A DNA stretch of 64,000 bases, taken from contig JADJBB010000025.1 of assembly GCA_016703965.1 (NCBI GenBank), positions 682,001-746,000 on the forward strand, in the 5' to 3' direction. Origin of the DNA: Acidobacteriota bacterium. Its GTDB lineage: Bacteria > Acidobacteriota > Blastocatellia > Pyrinomonadales > Pyrinomonadaceae. This document shows, piece by piece, positions 26,102 to 34,531 of the stretch (position 1 is its first letter; the number at the start of each line of letters is the position of its first letter). Both the position numbers and the translations under genes were made by a program. The notes beneath the pieces were generated by a model. The model had not been told where the DNA came from. It ran no database searches and was given only the letters and a program-made list of their open reading frames with translations.

Positions 26102-26905
26102 TCATATATGACTTCGGCCTCCTAAGCCGTTAAATTGCGATCCGATAATACAAATCAAAAGCTGAACAAAGATTCGCACAATAATTAATCGAAAAGTGTT
26201 TACAATACCGCTGTACCGTTGGAAGGATCGGCATAGCATTGTGAATGACGATGTTCGAGATAAATGATCTCTCAATTCTCGCTCAGCCTGGAATTTTCTT
26301 GACTTCCTTCCTCTGCCGCAAGCCATTCAATTATCTTCTCGTTGATCGTCCAACACTTTTTGCGAATTGCGTTTCGAATTCCCGAAGTTTTTATCTTGCT
26401 GTCTTTATTATGCCCATTGTGAACTTTATCGAGCAATTTAGCAGTATTAACTGACTTAACATTTACATCGTCTCGGGAGTAAACGATGGAGTTTCAGCTT
26501 GGGCCGACAATGTATATATTATCTCTACTTCCACGTCCTCATCTGGGTTACAGGGGTCCAAATATCCGCCCTCGGGAGATCGCTGAGGTTTCATCATATT
26601 TGCGTCGTGGCTGCAAGGAAGTAGATTTCTCCATTCGTATACCAAATCTGGACGTTCTGTACGAGGTGGAAATGATCAATGTCCATCTCCCAGCTTGTGA
26701 AATATTTTTGTTCCGTGAGATAGCATTTCGAAAAAAACTGTTCATCAAATGCTTCTAAAAGATCAGAGTTTCTATAATCTGCAGGCTTCGTAGGTTTTTC
26801 ATTGACAGTGGGATCATCAAGGTAATTTACAGCGCGGACTATAAAATCTCTAATCTCGGGAGTTTGAAGGCTAAGGGGTTCTCCTGTTCGAAGATAATTA
26901 ATCAT
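26102..26905 (-). pseudogene. HNH-type nuclease (PtuB/TIGR02646-like), three one-base frameshifts
   Basis: Starts at the ATG at 26905, four bases after the ATPase stop. Piece 1 ends with KCYLTEQKYFTSWEMDIDHFH. Near 26682 a lost C shifts the frame and the protein continues PRTERPDLVYEWRNLLPCSHDANMMKP, then GGYLDPCNPDEDVEVEIIY. A second break near 26475 leads to DVNVKSVNTAKLLDKVHNGHN. A third, in an A run near 26290, leads to KFQAERELRDHLSRTSSF. The DIDHF-P, W-NLL-CS and H-D-N-K-P spacing matches the HNH nucleases of the TIGR02646/PtuB group found with AAA ATPases in Septu and type I-A retron systems. Repaired length is about 268 residues, but the exact end is uncertain. Confidence 0.6.
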
Positions 26906-26909
26906 CTGA

Positions 26910-28156
26910 CTATTGAGATTTGTTCTTTAATTCAATTATTCGTGATTCAATCTCGATTCGCAGCGAGGGTGTTAAATAGTTAGAGTTTGTTTCCAATATG
27001 TTTTTAGCATCGGCAAATTTCGTTCGGATGCCGCTAAGTTTATCCTCCTTAGGATTTCATCAGCAGTATTTGAAAATTCGTTATCGAGCCCAAAATGCCT
27101 CATCATCAGCTCTGAGTAGCTACTTCCTAACACCCAATCACTGACTTGCTCATTCGAGGATAAATCAAATACAACGGAATTTTCCAAGCTCGAGATTACC
27201 GCAGGTGAATGGGTAGCTATTATCAGCTGTAGTTTTGGAAACATCGCCGTAATTAAGGGCAGTATTTCGTATTGCATTTCAAGACGGGAAGTGCGTTTCG
27301 GGTTCGTCGATTAGCACGAATCCGGGACTTCATAGGAAAAGTCGTTTCGCTTCTTACGGATTAGATCGCCCGCATTAATAAGTCCATTAGGATGTTGAGG
27401 AAAGCGGAAAATCCATCCGAAAGCTGATTAAAGGTTAAGCGTCTACCGTCACTTAAATGGAGATAAAATTCAAACGATTCCTGTTCGAAAATTAGTTCAA
27501 GTTTAGGGTCTTTAAGAATCTGCCGTAAAATACTTGTGAATCTTGTGAAAAATTTTGCACTTTCGCTGTTTCTCTTTTTGGCAATAAAGTCGAATGCCTC
27601 GTAAATCTTTTTATTAACAAGATATTGCTTGAAGCTGGCAACAAACCGCCGAGGATCAACATTACTTGCGAGTTGGGATGCAAACTCGTCTTCAGTTGTG
27701 ACGGTCGAAACATTGTGCAAGTCAACGCGTCTCCCCGCAACGAAATAAGCCAAAATATATTCATCTCTTCGAACATATAGGCTTCCCGCTATCTCCGGAT
27801 TGGAAACCAACCTGAACATTCTCAAGGTCTTGAATCGATTTCTGAATTTCCTTCCGATCTGCCTCCGGAGCATCTTTCAGTCTTTTTCTTAGCATGTTGC
27901 CATGCGACGTAATGCCCAATTTGCTATTTCGATGGTAATCAAGAACGTGAGACAGATGATTTAAGATCGTTGTTTTTCCTGAACCGTTCTTCCCGGTGAG
28001 CAAAATATGCCTGAACTTCCCCATCTTTCTCATCTGTACTTATTTTTAAGCCCTTGTGAGCCGTGTGGTCGTTAAATACGCAAGTTCTTTATGGCACGGA
28101 ATAATCGTCTCGTCTTCGTCGAAAAGGAAGTTCAAAGATTCTAAAGAATTTGGCAT
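26910..28156 (-). pseudogene. AAA family ATPase (OLD/PtuA-like), several one-base frameshifts
   Basis: Repaired length about 415 residues. The Walker A is LLTGKNGSGKTTILN, encoded near 27985-27940. The next frames give EIAGSLYVRRDEYILAYFV, KQYLVNKKIYEAFDFIAKK and the signature-like LTFNQLSDGFSAFLNILM. Then come the Walker B GFVLIDEPETH (near 27310) and the His-switch IIATHSPAVISS (near 27215), the combination seen in ABC-type OLD and PtuA ATPases. Breaks lie near 28075, 28020, 27800, 27370, 27320, 27285 and 27050. The last frame ends IESRIIELKNKSQ at 26910, four bases before the HNH start. Upstream of Walker A the correct frame (IKNLRI..NDHTAHKGLKI) is also interrupted, so the start is approximate. 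Confidence 0.65.
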
Positions 28157-28211
28157 CTCTTATTTTCTAGAATTCCTTCCACAAATAGAGAAAGGTTCAT
28201 TCTGAAAGATC

Positions 28212-28256
28212 GGTGAAAATTTAATAGAACATTAGCACAACTTTGCGGGAGAGCAA
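28212..28256 (-). promoter_or_regulatory. Promoter of the ATPase-HNH operon (copy of 28751-28797)
   Basis: On the minus strand: TTGCTC (-35; plus 28251-28256), 16 bases, then TGC-TAATGT (extended -10; plus 28229-28234), followed by a shared leader to TTTTCACC. The whole 45-base segment is repeated 540 bases upstream. Confidence 0.5.
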
Positions 28257-28267
28257 GGGCTCTGGTT

Positions 28268-28659
28268 TTATTCGTCCTGGATCGTTCCTTCGCGTCGCTC
28301 GGCAATATGCCAGAGGACGCCGCTTTGGTCGACTACGTAGGCGATGCGGAGGCCCCAGGGCTGTACGGCGGGTGGCTTTGGGGCTTTGACACCGGATTTT
28401 GATGGCAGGTCGAGGATTCGATATGCTGAAACCATGCGTCGAGATCGTCGACCATAAGCTGCATCATAAAATTCTCAGCCCAGTCCTTCTGATAGTACCG
28501 CTGCAGGATAAATCCACCCGACCCCACATTAAAAATAGCCACCTCGCCATCAAGTACTTTCTCAAAGCCAAGTGCCTCTGGGAAACTCTTAGAAAGATCA
28601 AAATCCTGAGCAGGCACAAACGCCCGCATACGCTCGGTACCAGTCGGAACAGTATTCAT
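28268..28659 (-). pseudogene. VOC/glyoxalase-like protein, one-base frameshift
   Basis: Repaired length about 130 residues. The first frame reads MNTVPTGTERMRAFVPAQDF, with GFILQRYYQKDWAENFMMQLMVDDLDAWFQHIES. Near 28408 one base is lost. The correct frame continues LDLPSKSGVKAPKPPAVQPWGLRIAYVVDQSGVLWHIAER to a stop at 28268. The PWGLR-AYVVDQSG-LWHI ending is typical of VOC (glyoxalase/bleomycin-resistance) single-domain proteins, which act on small molecules with a metal. The substrate is unknown. It sits between the two copies of the duplicated promoter. Confidence 0.7.
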
Positions 28660-28662
28660 AAT

Positions 28663-28737
28663 TCAAAAATCTCCTGCTACCAAGCCATCCCCGCCCAGCA
28701 AGATCTTCAAACTGTCGCCATAATAGAGAGTATTCAT
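28663..28737 (-). pseudogene. Possible remnant: first codons of a DNA methyltransferase gene
   Basis: A 24-codon frame starting at the ATG at 28737. Its first 13 residues, MNTLYYGDSLKIL, match the usual opening of site-specific adenine DNA methyltransferases (MNTLYYGDNLxIL). It then runs into unrelated sequence and stops two bases before the VOC start. It sits directly behind the duplicated promoter. If correct, a modification gene was truncated when the VOC gene arrived. Thirteen residues is weak evidence. Confidence 0.3.
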
Positions 28738-28750
28738 TTCTGGGAAGAAA

Positions 28751-28797
28751 GGTGAAAAATTTATTAGAACATTAGCATAAGTTTTGGAGGAGAGCAA
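28751..28797 (-). promoter_or_regulatory. Promoter (duplicated copy) ahead of the methyltransferase-like remnant
   Basis: On the minus strand: TTGCTC (plus 28792-28797), 17 bases, TGC-TAATGT (-10; plus 28769-28774), then the leader to TTTTTCACC. It is nearly identical to 28212-28256. Confidence 0.5.
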
Positions 28798-28935
28798 ACA
28801 GGGCGGGTTTGGGTTTTGGGCTTTGATTATGGGCTCGATCTGCATCGCTCCGCGATTAGATCCAGTTGTGAATTGGTTTCTGGTCTTGGGGATCCATTTA
28901 TCGTCGGATCCTATCAGTTTAACGGAAAAAATGAT

Positions 28936-29170
28936 CTAGGCTTCTGGATCAGGAAGATCTGATGATGGCTGCTTGGCGAGTGCATCGATCTGATCGGTTA
29001 GACGAACGATCTTTGCCTCCAATGCCTTTACTAACTTCAGATCGATCGGTTTACCTAGTTCGATCTCCGAGCTTAATAGGTTCAGGTTGGGTTTGAGAAG
29101 GTCGATCATCGTTGCCAGCGATTCACGCCTGTTTCTCAAGGAAGTATCTTCTCTCGCCGATAGGATCCAT
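28936..29170 (-). CDS. Small coiled-coil-like hypothetical protein, probably frameshifted near its start
   Basis: The longest continuous frame (28936-29139) gives 67 residues, with a heptad-like helix LKPNLNLLSSEIELGKPIDLKLVKALEAKIVRLTDQIDALAK and an acidic tail. It would start with TTG. An ATG at 29170 opens MDPIGERRYFLEKQ in the next frame, and one base change near 29138 would join the two into a ~77-residue protein. I know no family. Given the density of frameshifts nearby, the joined version is plausible. Confidence 0.4.
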
Positions 29171-29422
29171 AATATTAGATTCCTGAAAATATCCGTCGCT
29201 TTTACGGCCCGGAAATTTTATGGGCGATCAAGACGACGCAAAGATACCACGAAAACGAACGGGGGAGACAATTATTATTTGATCTTAGGCCTTTGATCTT
29301 TGATCTTTGAATTTCGGCGTTGGATGTTGGTGCCGGGGCGGGCTTTGATATTGACGTTCGGCTGGCGATTTAATGATTTGGTAACGTTTTAGGCGTAAGA
29401 TGTTCTCAGAGGTGACGAATAA

Positions 29423-30017
29423 ATGAAAATACTAATAGCTACCGACGGTTCCGGAATATGGTGACGCCGCAGTTCGCTACGCGGCGAAGGTTTTGGTGGG
29501 AACTCGTCTCAGGAATTCAAAATAGTGACCGTTTTGGAACCGGCGGCCGGGACAGAACTTGAAATGATCATCGAATCGACCGATCAGCTTCTTGATGCTC
29601 ACAACGAGCTGTTTCAGCAGGCCGAGACGATAGTAAAACTTCAGCTCAAAGCCTCGAAGATGCAGGTGCAGCATCCGTTTCTTATAAAGTCCTGGCGGGC
29701 CTCCGGCACGGATCGTCGTCGAGGCTGCCGAAGAATGGAATGCAGATATGATCGTCGTTGGGTTCGCACGGCCGCGCTTTTGGTCAAGAGCCTTGCTCGG
29801 TTCTATATCAGACAGCGTTTGCAAGCACGCTAAATGTTCCGTTCTGGTTGTTCGCAAACCGCCTGACATTCTGCGAGCCTTATCAAGCACGTATTTTCCT
29901 CGCCTCTTGAAAACGTTCTCGTGGCTTTGCGACGGGAATGAACTGAACTTCCCTGCCTGTTCCCGGCTTTTGCGGCCTAAGTGTGATATCGCACATACAA
30001 GGTTCTGGCTTTGTTAA
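29423..30017 (+). pseudogene. Universal stress protein (UspA family), about five one-base frameshifts
   Basis: Starts with ATG at 29423 after an AGAGGTGA ribosome binding site: MKILIATDGS. Reading across breaks near 29453, 29502, 29660, 29702 and 29762 gives EYGDAAVRYAAKVLVG, SQEFKIVTVLEPAAGTELEM, AASVSYKVLAGPPARIVVEAAEEWNADMIVVGSHGR, and LLGSISDSVCKHAKCSVLVVRKPPD. The G-S-HGR...LLGS-S-V...CSVLVVR pattern is the ATP-binding signature of Usp proteins, which act in general stress survival. The domain should end near 29880; the final open frame runs on to 30017 and that part is doubtful. Confidence 0.75.
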
Positions 30018-30057
30018 TAATGGTTGAGAGGAAATTGAAACTTGGGAGGAAAAATTA

Positions 30058-30256
30058 TGATGACACCAGGTCAAAAAGCAGATGTTTTGCACAGCGTGAG
30101 CGTGGAGCTAATAACGATGTTTGGGATACTCACGAACCACTATCACCGCCCCGCGTTTGCCAAAGGGCTGCCGGAACTCGAGAAGATGAAAAATTTCTCA
30201 AGGCAAAGCTTCTCGAATACGATCCGATCTACAAAGATATCCTTACTGTGAACTGA
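30058..30256 (+). CDS. Small hypothetical protein (~65 aa), probably one frameshift
   Basis: Starts MMTPGQKADVLHSVSVELITMFGILTNHYHRPAFAKGLPELEK after a GGGAGGAAAAATT ribosome binding site. Near 30190 the coding sense seems to pass into the next frame, ending DEKFLKAKLLEYDPIYKDILTVN at 30256. Read without repair it would stop at 30251 as a 64-residue protein with a basic tail. No family recognised. It follows the universal stress protein gene by 40 bases. Confidence 0.45.
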
Positions 30257-30601
30257 TCTCCGATCTGCCGCATCTTTCTCCACATTTCGCTCTGAATATC
30301 ACATTCAAACACAACTCTGCCCCACAAATTGCCATTGCGGAACCATTCGCAGCTATCGCTGAACCGTTAAAAGTTATTCCGGAATGATCCAGGTTGTTCG
30401 AGAACGGTTCTGAGTTGCTTTCGGGATTATAGTCAGCTTTGAAAGAGCGTGCGTTAGCTTTGTGATCGAAAGAGAGCCGCTCTTGCCGCATGAATGACTG
30501 TTAACAGATGATCCAGCTCTCTACGCTGCTTCCTGTCCTAAAAACAAAAACGGCAGCGTAATTGAACGCTGCCGTTTTTATAAAAAGATTCTCTTAAACG
30601 A
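30257..30601. other. 345-base gap with no convincing gene
   Basis: Contains an 82-codon minus-strand open frame (30243-30491) with no ribosome binding site and no recognisable sequence, and the terminator hairpin at 30546-30579. I see nothing else. Confidence 0.5.
30546..30579. terminator. Strong bidirectional terminator
   Basis: 14-bp perfect stem AAAAACGGCAGCGT (30546-30559) / ACGCTGCCGTTTTT (30566-30579) with a 6-base loop. A-run and T-run on both sides; it ends the minus-strand gene finishing at 30602. Confidence 0.85.
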
Positions 30602-31131
30602 CTAGTTGACGAACTCGAAGGACTGCACGGCTTCGGCAATTAGTTTTTGGATCTCAGGGTCTTTCGATTCGGAGAGGCCGGCTAACAATAAGCCGAATTT
30701 TTCGTAGTAGACAATAACCATAAGCGATTTGGCGCCGCCTTTATCGACTACAAGGACGGAACCGCGATATTCACCGATCTTTGCCGGCGATTCGGACAGG
30801 ATCTTGTCGTCTTTTAGGTCTTTGCCTCAAAATCCGCAACCGCAGCGGCAACGTCGGCGTCCGTTTTGACCGCTTTGGTACGATTTTCGACACCTACGAC
30901 GATGATCGCGTCAGAAAATTCCCACACATAGTTATGGCCTTTTCTAACCGTATTGTCGACGACGTTCTTCTGCACCATGTTGGCAGGCAGCGAGATGTTA
31001 AATCCGTCGTCTTTCGAATGATAAACAGCATCCTCAGGCACACTCTTGATCGAGCGAGCCTGCGAAAACGCGGCAACGGAAGAAAGACAAACAAACAGGG
31101 TTACGATCGCTAATTGTGTGATGGTTTTCAT
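30602..31131 (-). pseudogene. Exported hypothetical protein, one-base frameshift
   Basis: Repaired length about 176 residues. A signal peptide (MKTITQLAIVTLFVCLSSVAAFSQ) leads to YHSKDDGFNISLPANMVQKNVVDNT and WEFSDAIIVVGVENRTKA. Near 30826 one A appears to be missing (GAGGCAAAGACC). The next frame continues DLKDDKILSESPAKIGEYRGSVLVVDKGG and LMVIVYYEKFGLLLAGLSES to a stop at 30602. The pattern (short secreted protein carrying a DGF-ISLP strand) resembles PsbP/MOG1-like or YbbC-type exported domains, but I would not name it. A terminator follows directly. Confidence 0.65.
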
Positions 31132-31242
31132 TAGCCCGAAATATTAACCAAATATTTTAAGCGTTGCAACCTAAAATAAGTCGTTCGCCTGCGATCTAAA
31201 ATCCTGATCGAGGAAGTATTACGACCAGGTGTTTCCTAAAAG

Positions 31243-31270
31243 AAAAAAGCACCCGATCGCTCGGGTGCTT
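31243..31270 (-). terminator. Intrinsic terminator of the DUF4252 operon
   Basis: 10-bp stem AAGCACCCGA (31247-31256) / TCGGGTGCTT (31261-31270) with a TCGC loop. The preceding A-run (31243-31248) becomes the U-tract on the minus strand. Confidence 0.85.
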
Positions 31271-31306
31271 AGTTCAAGAGGTGAGAGGAGACCTTTGACG
31301 GGCGGA

Positions 31307-31869
31307 CTATTCGCGGTTCCGCGATTCTAAATCCGCACCCGCCAGGGCCGGTGATGCTGACTTTTCTCCGTCGCTCAGGGACATTCCGAAAATTCTTGGA
31401 TCATTGATGAACTCGGCCAGCTTTTCCGGGCTGAATGTGGCGCGGATGACGGCGGCGTTTTCGGTTTCGATGGTTACGAGTGTAATTTTGACGTTGCCGC
31501 CGTCCTCGCGCATGTACATGTAGGCCTGCTGGCCTTCGCGGGATCGAACACGGAAGACCGGGCTCCAGTCTGAGCTGAAGGAATTTTTCAGCGCGTCCTG
31601 CATTTCTATATCGAGAGTCTCGCGTGAGAACTTCAGGTCCTGAAAAGCGTGACGTTAAGCTCTTTACTCCCGCCGGACGCACCAGTTTCACCGCCGCACG
31701 TGCGAGCCAGACAAAGCCGAGGCTGACCTTCCTTGGCTTGGTATTTTGTTTTCAGATGCGAGACGATCTTGTCGTATTCGCTGGTCTTGGCAAATGTTTG
31801 CGGAGCGGCAAAAACGAATGTGAGGAGCAGCAACGCCGACGCGGTTATTAAACGCTTTTTGTTTTGCAT
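31307..31869 (-). pseudogene. Exported DUF4252-like protein, about three one-base frameshifts
   Basis: Repaired length about 187 residues. Signal peptide MQNKKRLITASALLLLTFVFAAPQTFA; then EYDKIVSHLKTKYQAK. The next frame gives KVSLGFVWLARAAVKLVRPAGVKS and the first frame returns with NVTLF. The last part reads DLKFSRETLDIEMQDALKNSFSSDWSPVFRVRSREGQQAYMYMREDG...KITLVTIETENAAVIRATFSPEKLAEFINDP. Breaks cluster at 31630-31740. The ending (MYMREDGGNVKITLV followed by a helix) parallels the DUF4252 protein encoded seven bases upstream. It is the last gene of the sigma/anti-sigma operon and is followed by a terminator. Confidence 0.65.
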
Positions 31870-31876
31870 CGCGGGT

Positions 31877-32449
31877 TTACTCCTTATCGTTTTTGGGTTT
31901 GGTCTCGATGTCGATACGCGGAATGTTCATCTTGCCGCTAAGTTCAATGAGCGTTTCGATATCGATCATACCGATGACGTTGACAACGGCGACGGTTTTG
32001 GATTCGGACAAGACAACTGCCATTCCGTCCATCTTGTCGCCCGTGAACATCGTGTAAACATCGACCTTCTGATTATTCTTTTTGCTGCGAACATTGGCGA
32101 GTTTTTCCCATCCCGGTGAATTCAGCTGCGACCTGACCTCGTCAACGTCGCCCGGGTTGTATTCGCCTTCTTTTTCGAAGTTGTAAACACGGACATAGAT
32201 ACCGCGAAGTCCGTTGATCGCGAGTGCGACCTTCTTAGCGTCCTCGTCCTTTACCTTGCCGGTAACGCGTTTGGCCAGATCGAGCAGTTTGCCGTCAACA
32301 TTGACCTCGACAACGTCGCGGGCCTTTGTTTCAAGGCTGTTTAGTTTCTCAAAATGGAGACGCGCAGCGTCCTGAGCATTCGCCGCAATTCCGGCGATCA
32401 GCAGCACCGTCAGTGCCGCGAAGGTTTTTAGGGGTTTGTTGTATAACAT
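31877..32449 (-). CDS. Exported DUF4252-domain protein
   Basis: A 190-residue protein with a signal peptide (to about residue 25, IAANAQ). The domain carries VEVNVDGKLLDLAKRV, LRGIYVRVYNFEKEGEY, VRSQLNSPGWEKLANVRSKK, a GDKMDGMAVVLSESKTVAVVNVIGMIDIETLIEL strand-helix core, and a Lys-rich end. These are the hallmarks of DUF4252, a family often encoded next to ECF sigma factors and anti-sigma factors in Bacteroidota and Acidobacteriota. Here it follows exactly such a pair, so it may be a cell-envelope output or sensor of that regulon (inference). A palindromic repeat (32474-32493) lies just upstream. Confidence 0.83.
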   Translation of the reverse strand: MLYNKPLKTFAALTVLLIAGIAANAQDAARLHFEKLNSLETKARDVVEVNVDGKLLDLAKRVTGKVKDEDAKKVALAINGLRGIYVRVYNFEKEGEYNPGDVDEVRSQLNSPGWEKLANVRSKKNNQKVDVYTMFTGDKMDGMAVVLSESKTVAVVNVIGMIDIETLIELSGKMNIPRIDIETKPKNDKE

Positions 32450-32473
32450 ATCTTTATTTTTTTTGCGTCAGAA

Positions 32474-32493
32474 CCGCCTGCGTGAGCGGGCGG
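32474..32493. repeat. Single REP-like palindrome
   Basis: CCGCCTGCGTGAGCGGGCGG flanked by GTCAGAA; the same family as the pairs at 3381-3484 and 41465-41601. It lies between the DUF4252 gene and the anti-sigma gene. Confidence 0.8.
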
Positions 32494-32547
32494 AATGATC
32501 TCAAATATTTAATGTGAAAGTCGCTATCACGAACGCGACACGCGTTT

Positions 32548-33111
32548 CTAATCTTCTGCCCGGTTGATCGTGTCGGATACGACCTTTAATTTCGAACCTG
32601 TGATCGAGAGCGCCAGCTTCAGTTGGTCGTATGCGAAACGTTCTTCGCTGGTGAGCGTGTCAAATTTGGGCTGCCGTTTGCGATACTTTGCCTGGACGGC
32701 GTACGTTTTTGTTTTTTTCTTCGGTTCGGGAGTGAATAATGTCGTCACAACCTTTGGCAAAGTGTTTTTGGCAATGTCAGGCTCGCTTGCCTTAGTTTCT
32801 GTACTGTTTCGGGTTGCTGGTTCTTGCGAAACATTTGTCAGCGGTGTTTCCTTCAATTCATTTACCGCCTGCAACTGCGGCGTTGGCCGTGTCATCCAAA
32901 TTCCTGCCAACACCGCGAACAATACACACGCCGGAACCGCTAAAGCCAATGACAATTTCCACCACGGAGCCTTTACTGCCTTTAAGTCGATCGAAACCGG
33001 AAGCACCGGCGGAGCCGTCGGCTGGTATTTGAGGCCGGAGAGAAGGTTTTCGAGGCCTTTGATCTCGGCGTCGTCGCCTGATTTGTCCCAGAGGTAATCG
33101 TTATTCATCAT
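32548..33111 (-). CDS. Putative anti-sigma factor, single-pass membrane protein
   Basis: A 187-residue protein. The N-terminal cytoplasmic stretch (~1-48) is followed by a membrane segment (about 52-72, WKLSLALAVPACVLFAVLAGIW) and a Thr/Glu/Lys-rich periplasmic part ending in a helical region (TSEERFAYDQLKLALSITGSKLKVV). It has no zinc-binding HxxxCxxC motif. Its start overlaps the upstream ECF sigma gene by 11 bases, and the membrane topology is that of an anti-sigma factor, so the role is assigned from context. I recognise no specific family. Confidence 0.7.
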   Translation of the reverse strand: MMNNDYLWDKSGDDAEIKGLENLLSGLKYQPTAPPVLPVSIDLKAVKAPWWKLSLALAVPACVLFAVLAGIWMTRPTPQLQAVNELKETPLTNVSQEPATRNSTETKASEPDIAKNTLPKVVTTLFTPEPKKKTKTYAVQAKYRKRQPKFDTLTSEERFAYDQLKLALSITGSKLKVVSDTINRAED

Positions 33112-33687
33112 TTTCTCCGCCGATGCCTAGTTTCTTTCTCAAAAGATTCATTCCGCGGTGCAGGTTCACTCGAACCGAATCCGGGGAAAGGCCGGTTTGT
33201 TCCGCGATCTCGTTTCCGGTCATTCCCTCGACGAGGCGTAATATCAAAGTTTCGCGATACGCGATCGGCAGCGATTGTATCGCCGCCAGAGCCTCTTCTG
33301 CTTCGAGCCGTTGGTCTTTCTTGCCCTCAATGTGTTCGGGCAACTCTTCCGAAGGGCGGCTTCCGCGATAGTGATCGACGACATGATTTCGAGCGATCCG
33401 TGCGAGCCATCCGCCGAGGGCGTTTGGTTCTCTCAATGAACCGAGATTCTTATAGGCCGCCAGGAAAACTTCCTGAACCGCATCCGAAACCTCGTCTCTT
33501 GGCAAACGCGACAGCAAAATGCCATGTACCAAAGGTGCGAACTCACTGTAGATCTCGCCGAAGGCTTCCTGTCGCCCGCAAGGCATCGCTCGACCAGCAA
33601 GGCCGTTTCGTTTCTGCCGAATCGCTGACAGGCTTTCCGCCCTGCATTATCGGAAATGCACCCCAAGGTTATCTCTCTATCTGACAT
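33101..33687 (-). CDS. ECF-type sigma-70 factor, one-base frameshift near the N-terminus
   Basis: Repaired length about 195 residues. The start is at 33687 (MSDREITLGC...NETALLVERCLAGDR). One G is missing near 33572 (GACAGGAAGCC), after which the correct frame continues EAFGEIYSEFAPLVHGIL. Region 2 is seen as DEVSDAVQEVFLAAYKNLGSLREPNALGGWLARIARNHVVDHYR. Region 4 is LPIAYRETLILRLVEGMTGNEIAEQTGLSPDSVRVNLHRG. Unrepaired, a protein starting at 33586 would lack part of region 2. It is followed by an overlapping anti-sigma gene and two DUF4252 genes. It is divergent from a second ECF module starting at 33941. Confidence 0.85.
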
Positions 33688-33940
33688 CAATTTTCAGCAA
33701 ATGCGTTCCGGAGAGACGCGTTTCATTTCCGTACGCTTATAAAGACGGACGGGTTTCGAAGTGTTAACCGCGAAATACGCTATGAAAAGACGCGAAACTA
33801 AGAATCGTTAATTCAATTGGACCCCTTTTTAGTGCATTTGCGGTAATTTCCTTCACTTTCATATTAAGACTTTTACACTATTTCTCGCGTCTAAGTTAAC
33901 GAAAGCGGGGTTTTCTCGTATTCTTGCTAGTGACGTTGAT

Positions 33941-34525
33941 GTGGTGTCGATGATAGATCTAAGCGATGAACAGCTTGTCGAACTGGCAGTTTCAGAGAAT
34001 CCTGACGCCTTCGGCGAAATAGTACGGAGGTGGGAGCGGAAAATATTCGGTCTTTGCTTTGGTATGCTCGGCCGTGAAGACGACGCCAGCGACGCCTGTC
34101 AGGAAGCCTTCATCGCAGCGTATCGCAATATCGGAAACTTTCGCGGCGAGTCAAAAAGTTTCCTCCTGGCTGCACCGCATCGCGGTAAACCAGTGTTTGA
34201 CAATAAAACGGCGACAAAAAACACGGGCTGAGGATTTTCTCGATGATGAGAATGGTGAAGAAGAAAGAACATTCGTCGCTTCCCGCTGCTTTCGCCGGCT
34301 CGTAAGACCGAACAGGCAGAACGCCTGATCTTGGTAAGGCAAGCGGTTGGAGCTTTGCCGACAGATCTTCGTCAGGTCATCGTGATGAAGGAATTTGAGG
34401 AAATGACGTTTCAGGAGATATCCGAAACCCTGGAATTGCCGCTGAGCACGGTGAAAAGTCGGCTTTATACGGCTTTGAAACAGCTCAAGATGAGATTGGA
34501 GCGGACACCGGTCGAGGTCGTTTGA
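33941..34525 (+). CDS. ECF-type sigma-70 factor, two compensating frameshifts
   Basis: Repaired length about 194 residues. Region 2: VELAVSENPDAFGEIVRRWERKIFGLCFGMLG and EDDASDACQEAFIAAYRNIGNFRGES. Near 34158 an extra A in an A run breaks the frame; the next frame gives KVSSWLHRIAVNQCLTIKRR and EDFLDDENGEEERTFVAS. Near 34280 the original frame returns, leading into region 4: VRQAVGALPTDLRQVIVMKEFEEMTFQEISETLELPLSTVKSRLYTALKQLK. Initiation is GTG at 33941 or ATG at 33950. The anti-sigma gene follows 7 bases later. Confidence 0.85.
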
Positions 34526-34531
34526 CCCAAA

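Noticed and set aside
26102..28800. A retron (reverse transcriptase plus msr/msd) linked to the ATPase-HNH pair
   Set aside because: No YADD-type reverse transcriptase sequence or msr/msd-like inverted repeats were found on either side.
30243..30491. An 82-codon minus-strand protein gene
   Set aside because: No ribosome binding site, no neighbour spacing that suggests an operon, and no recognisable sequence.
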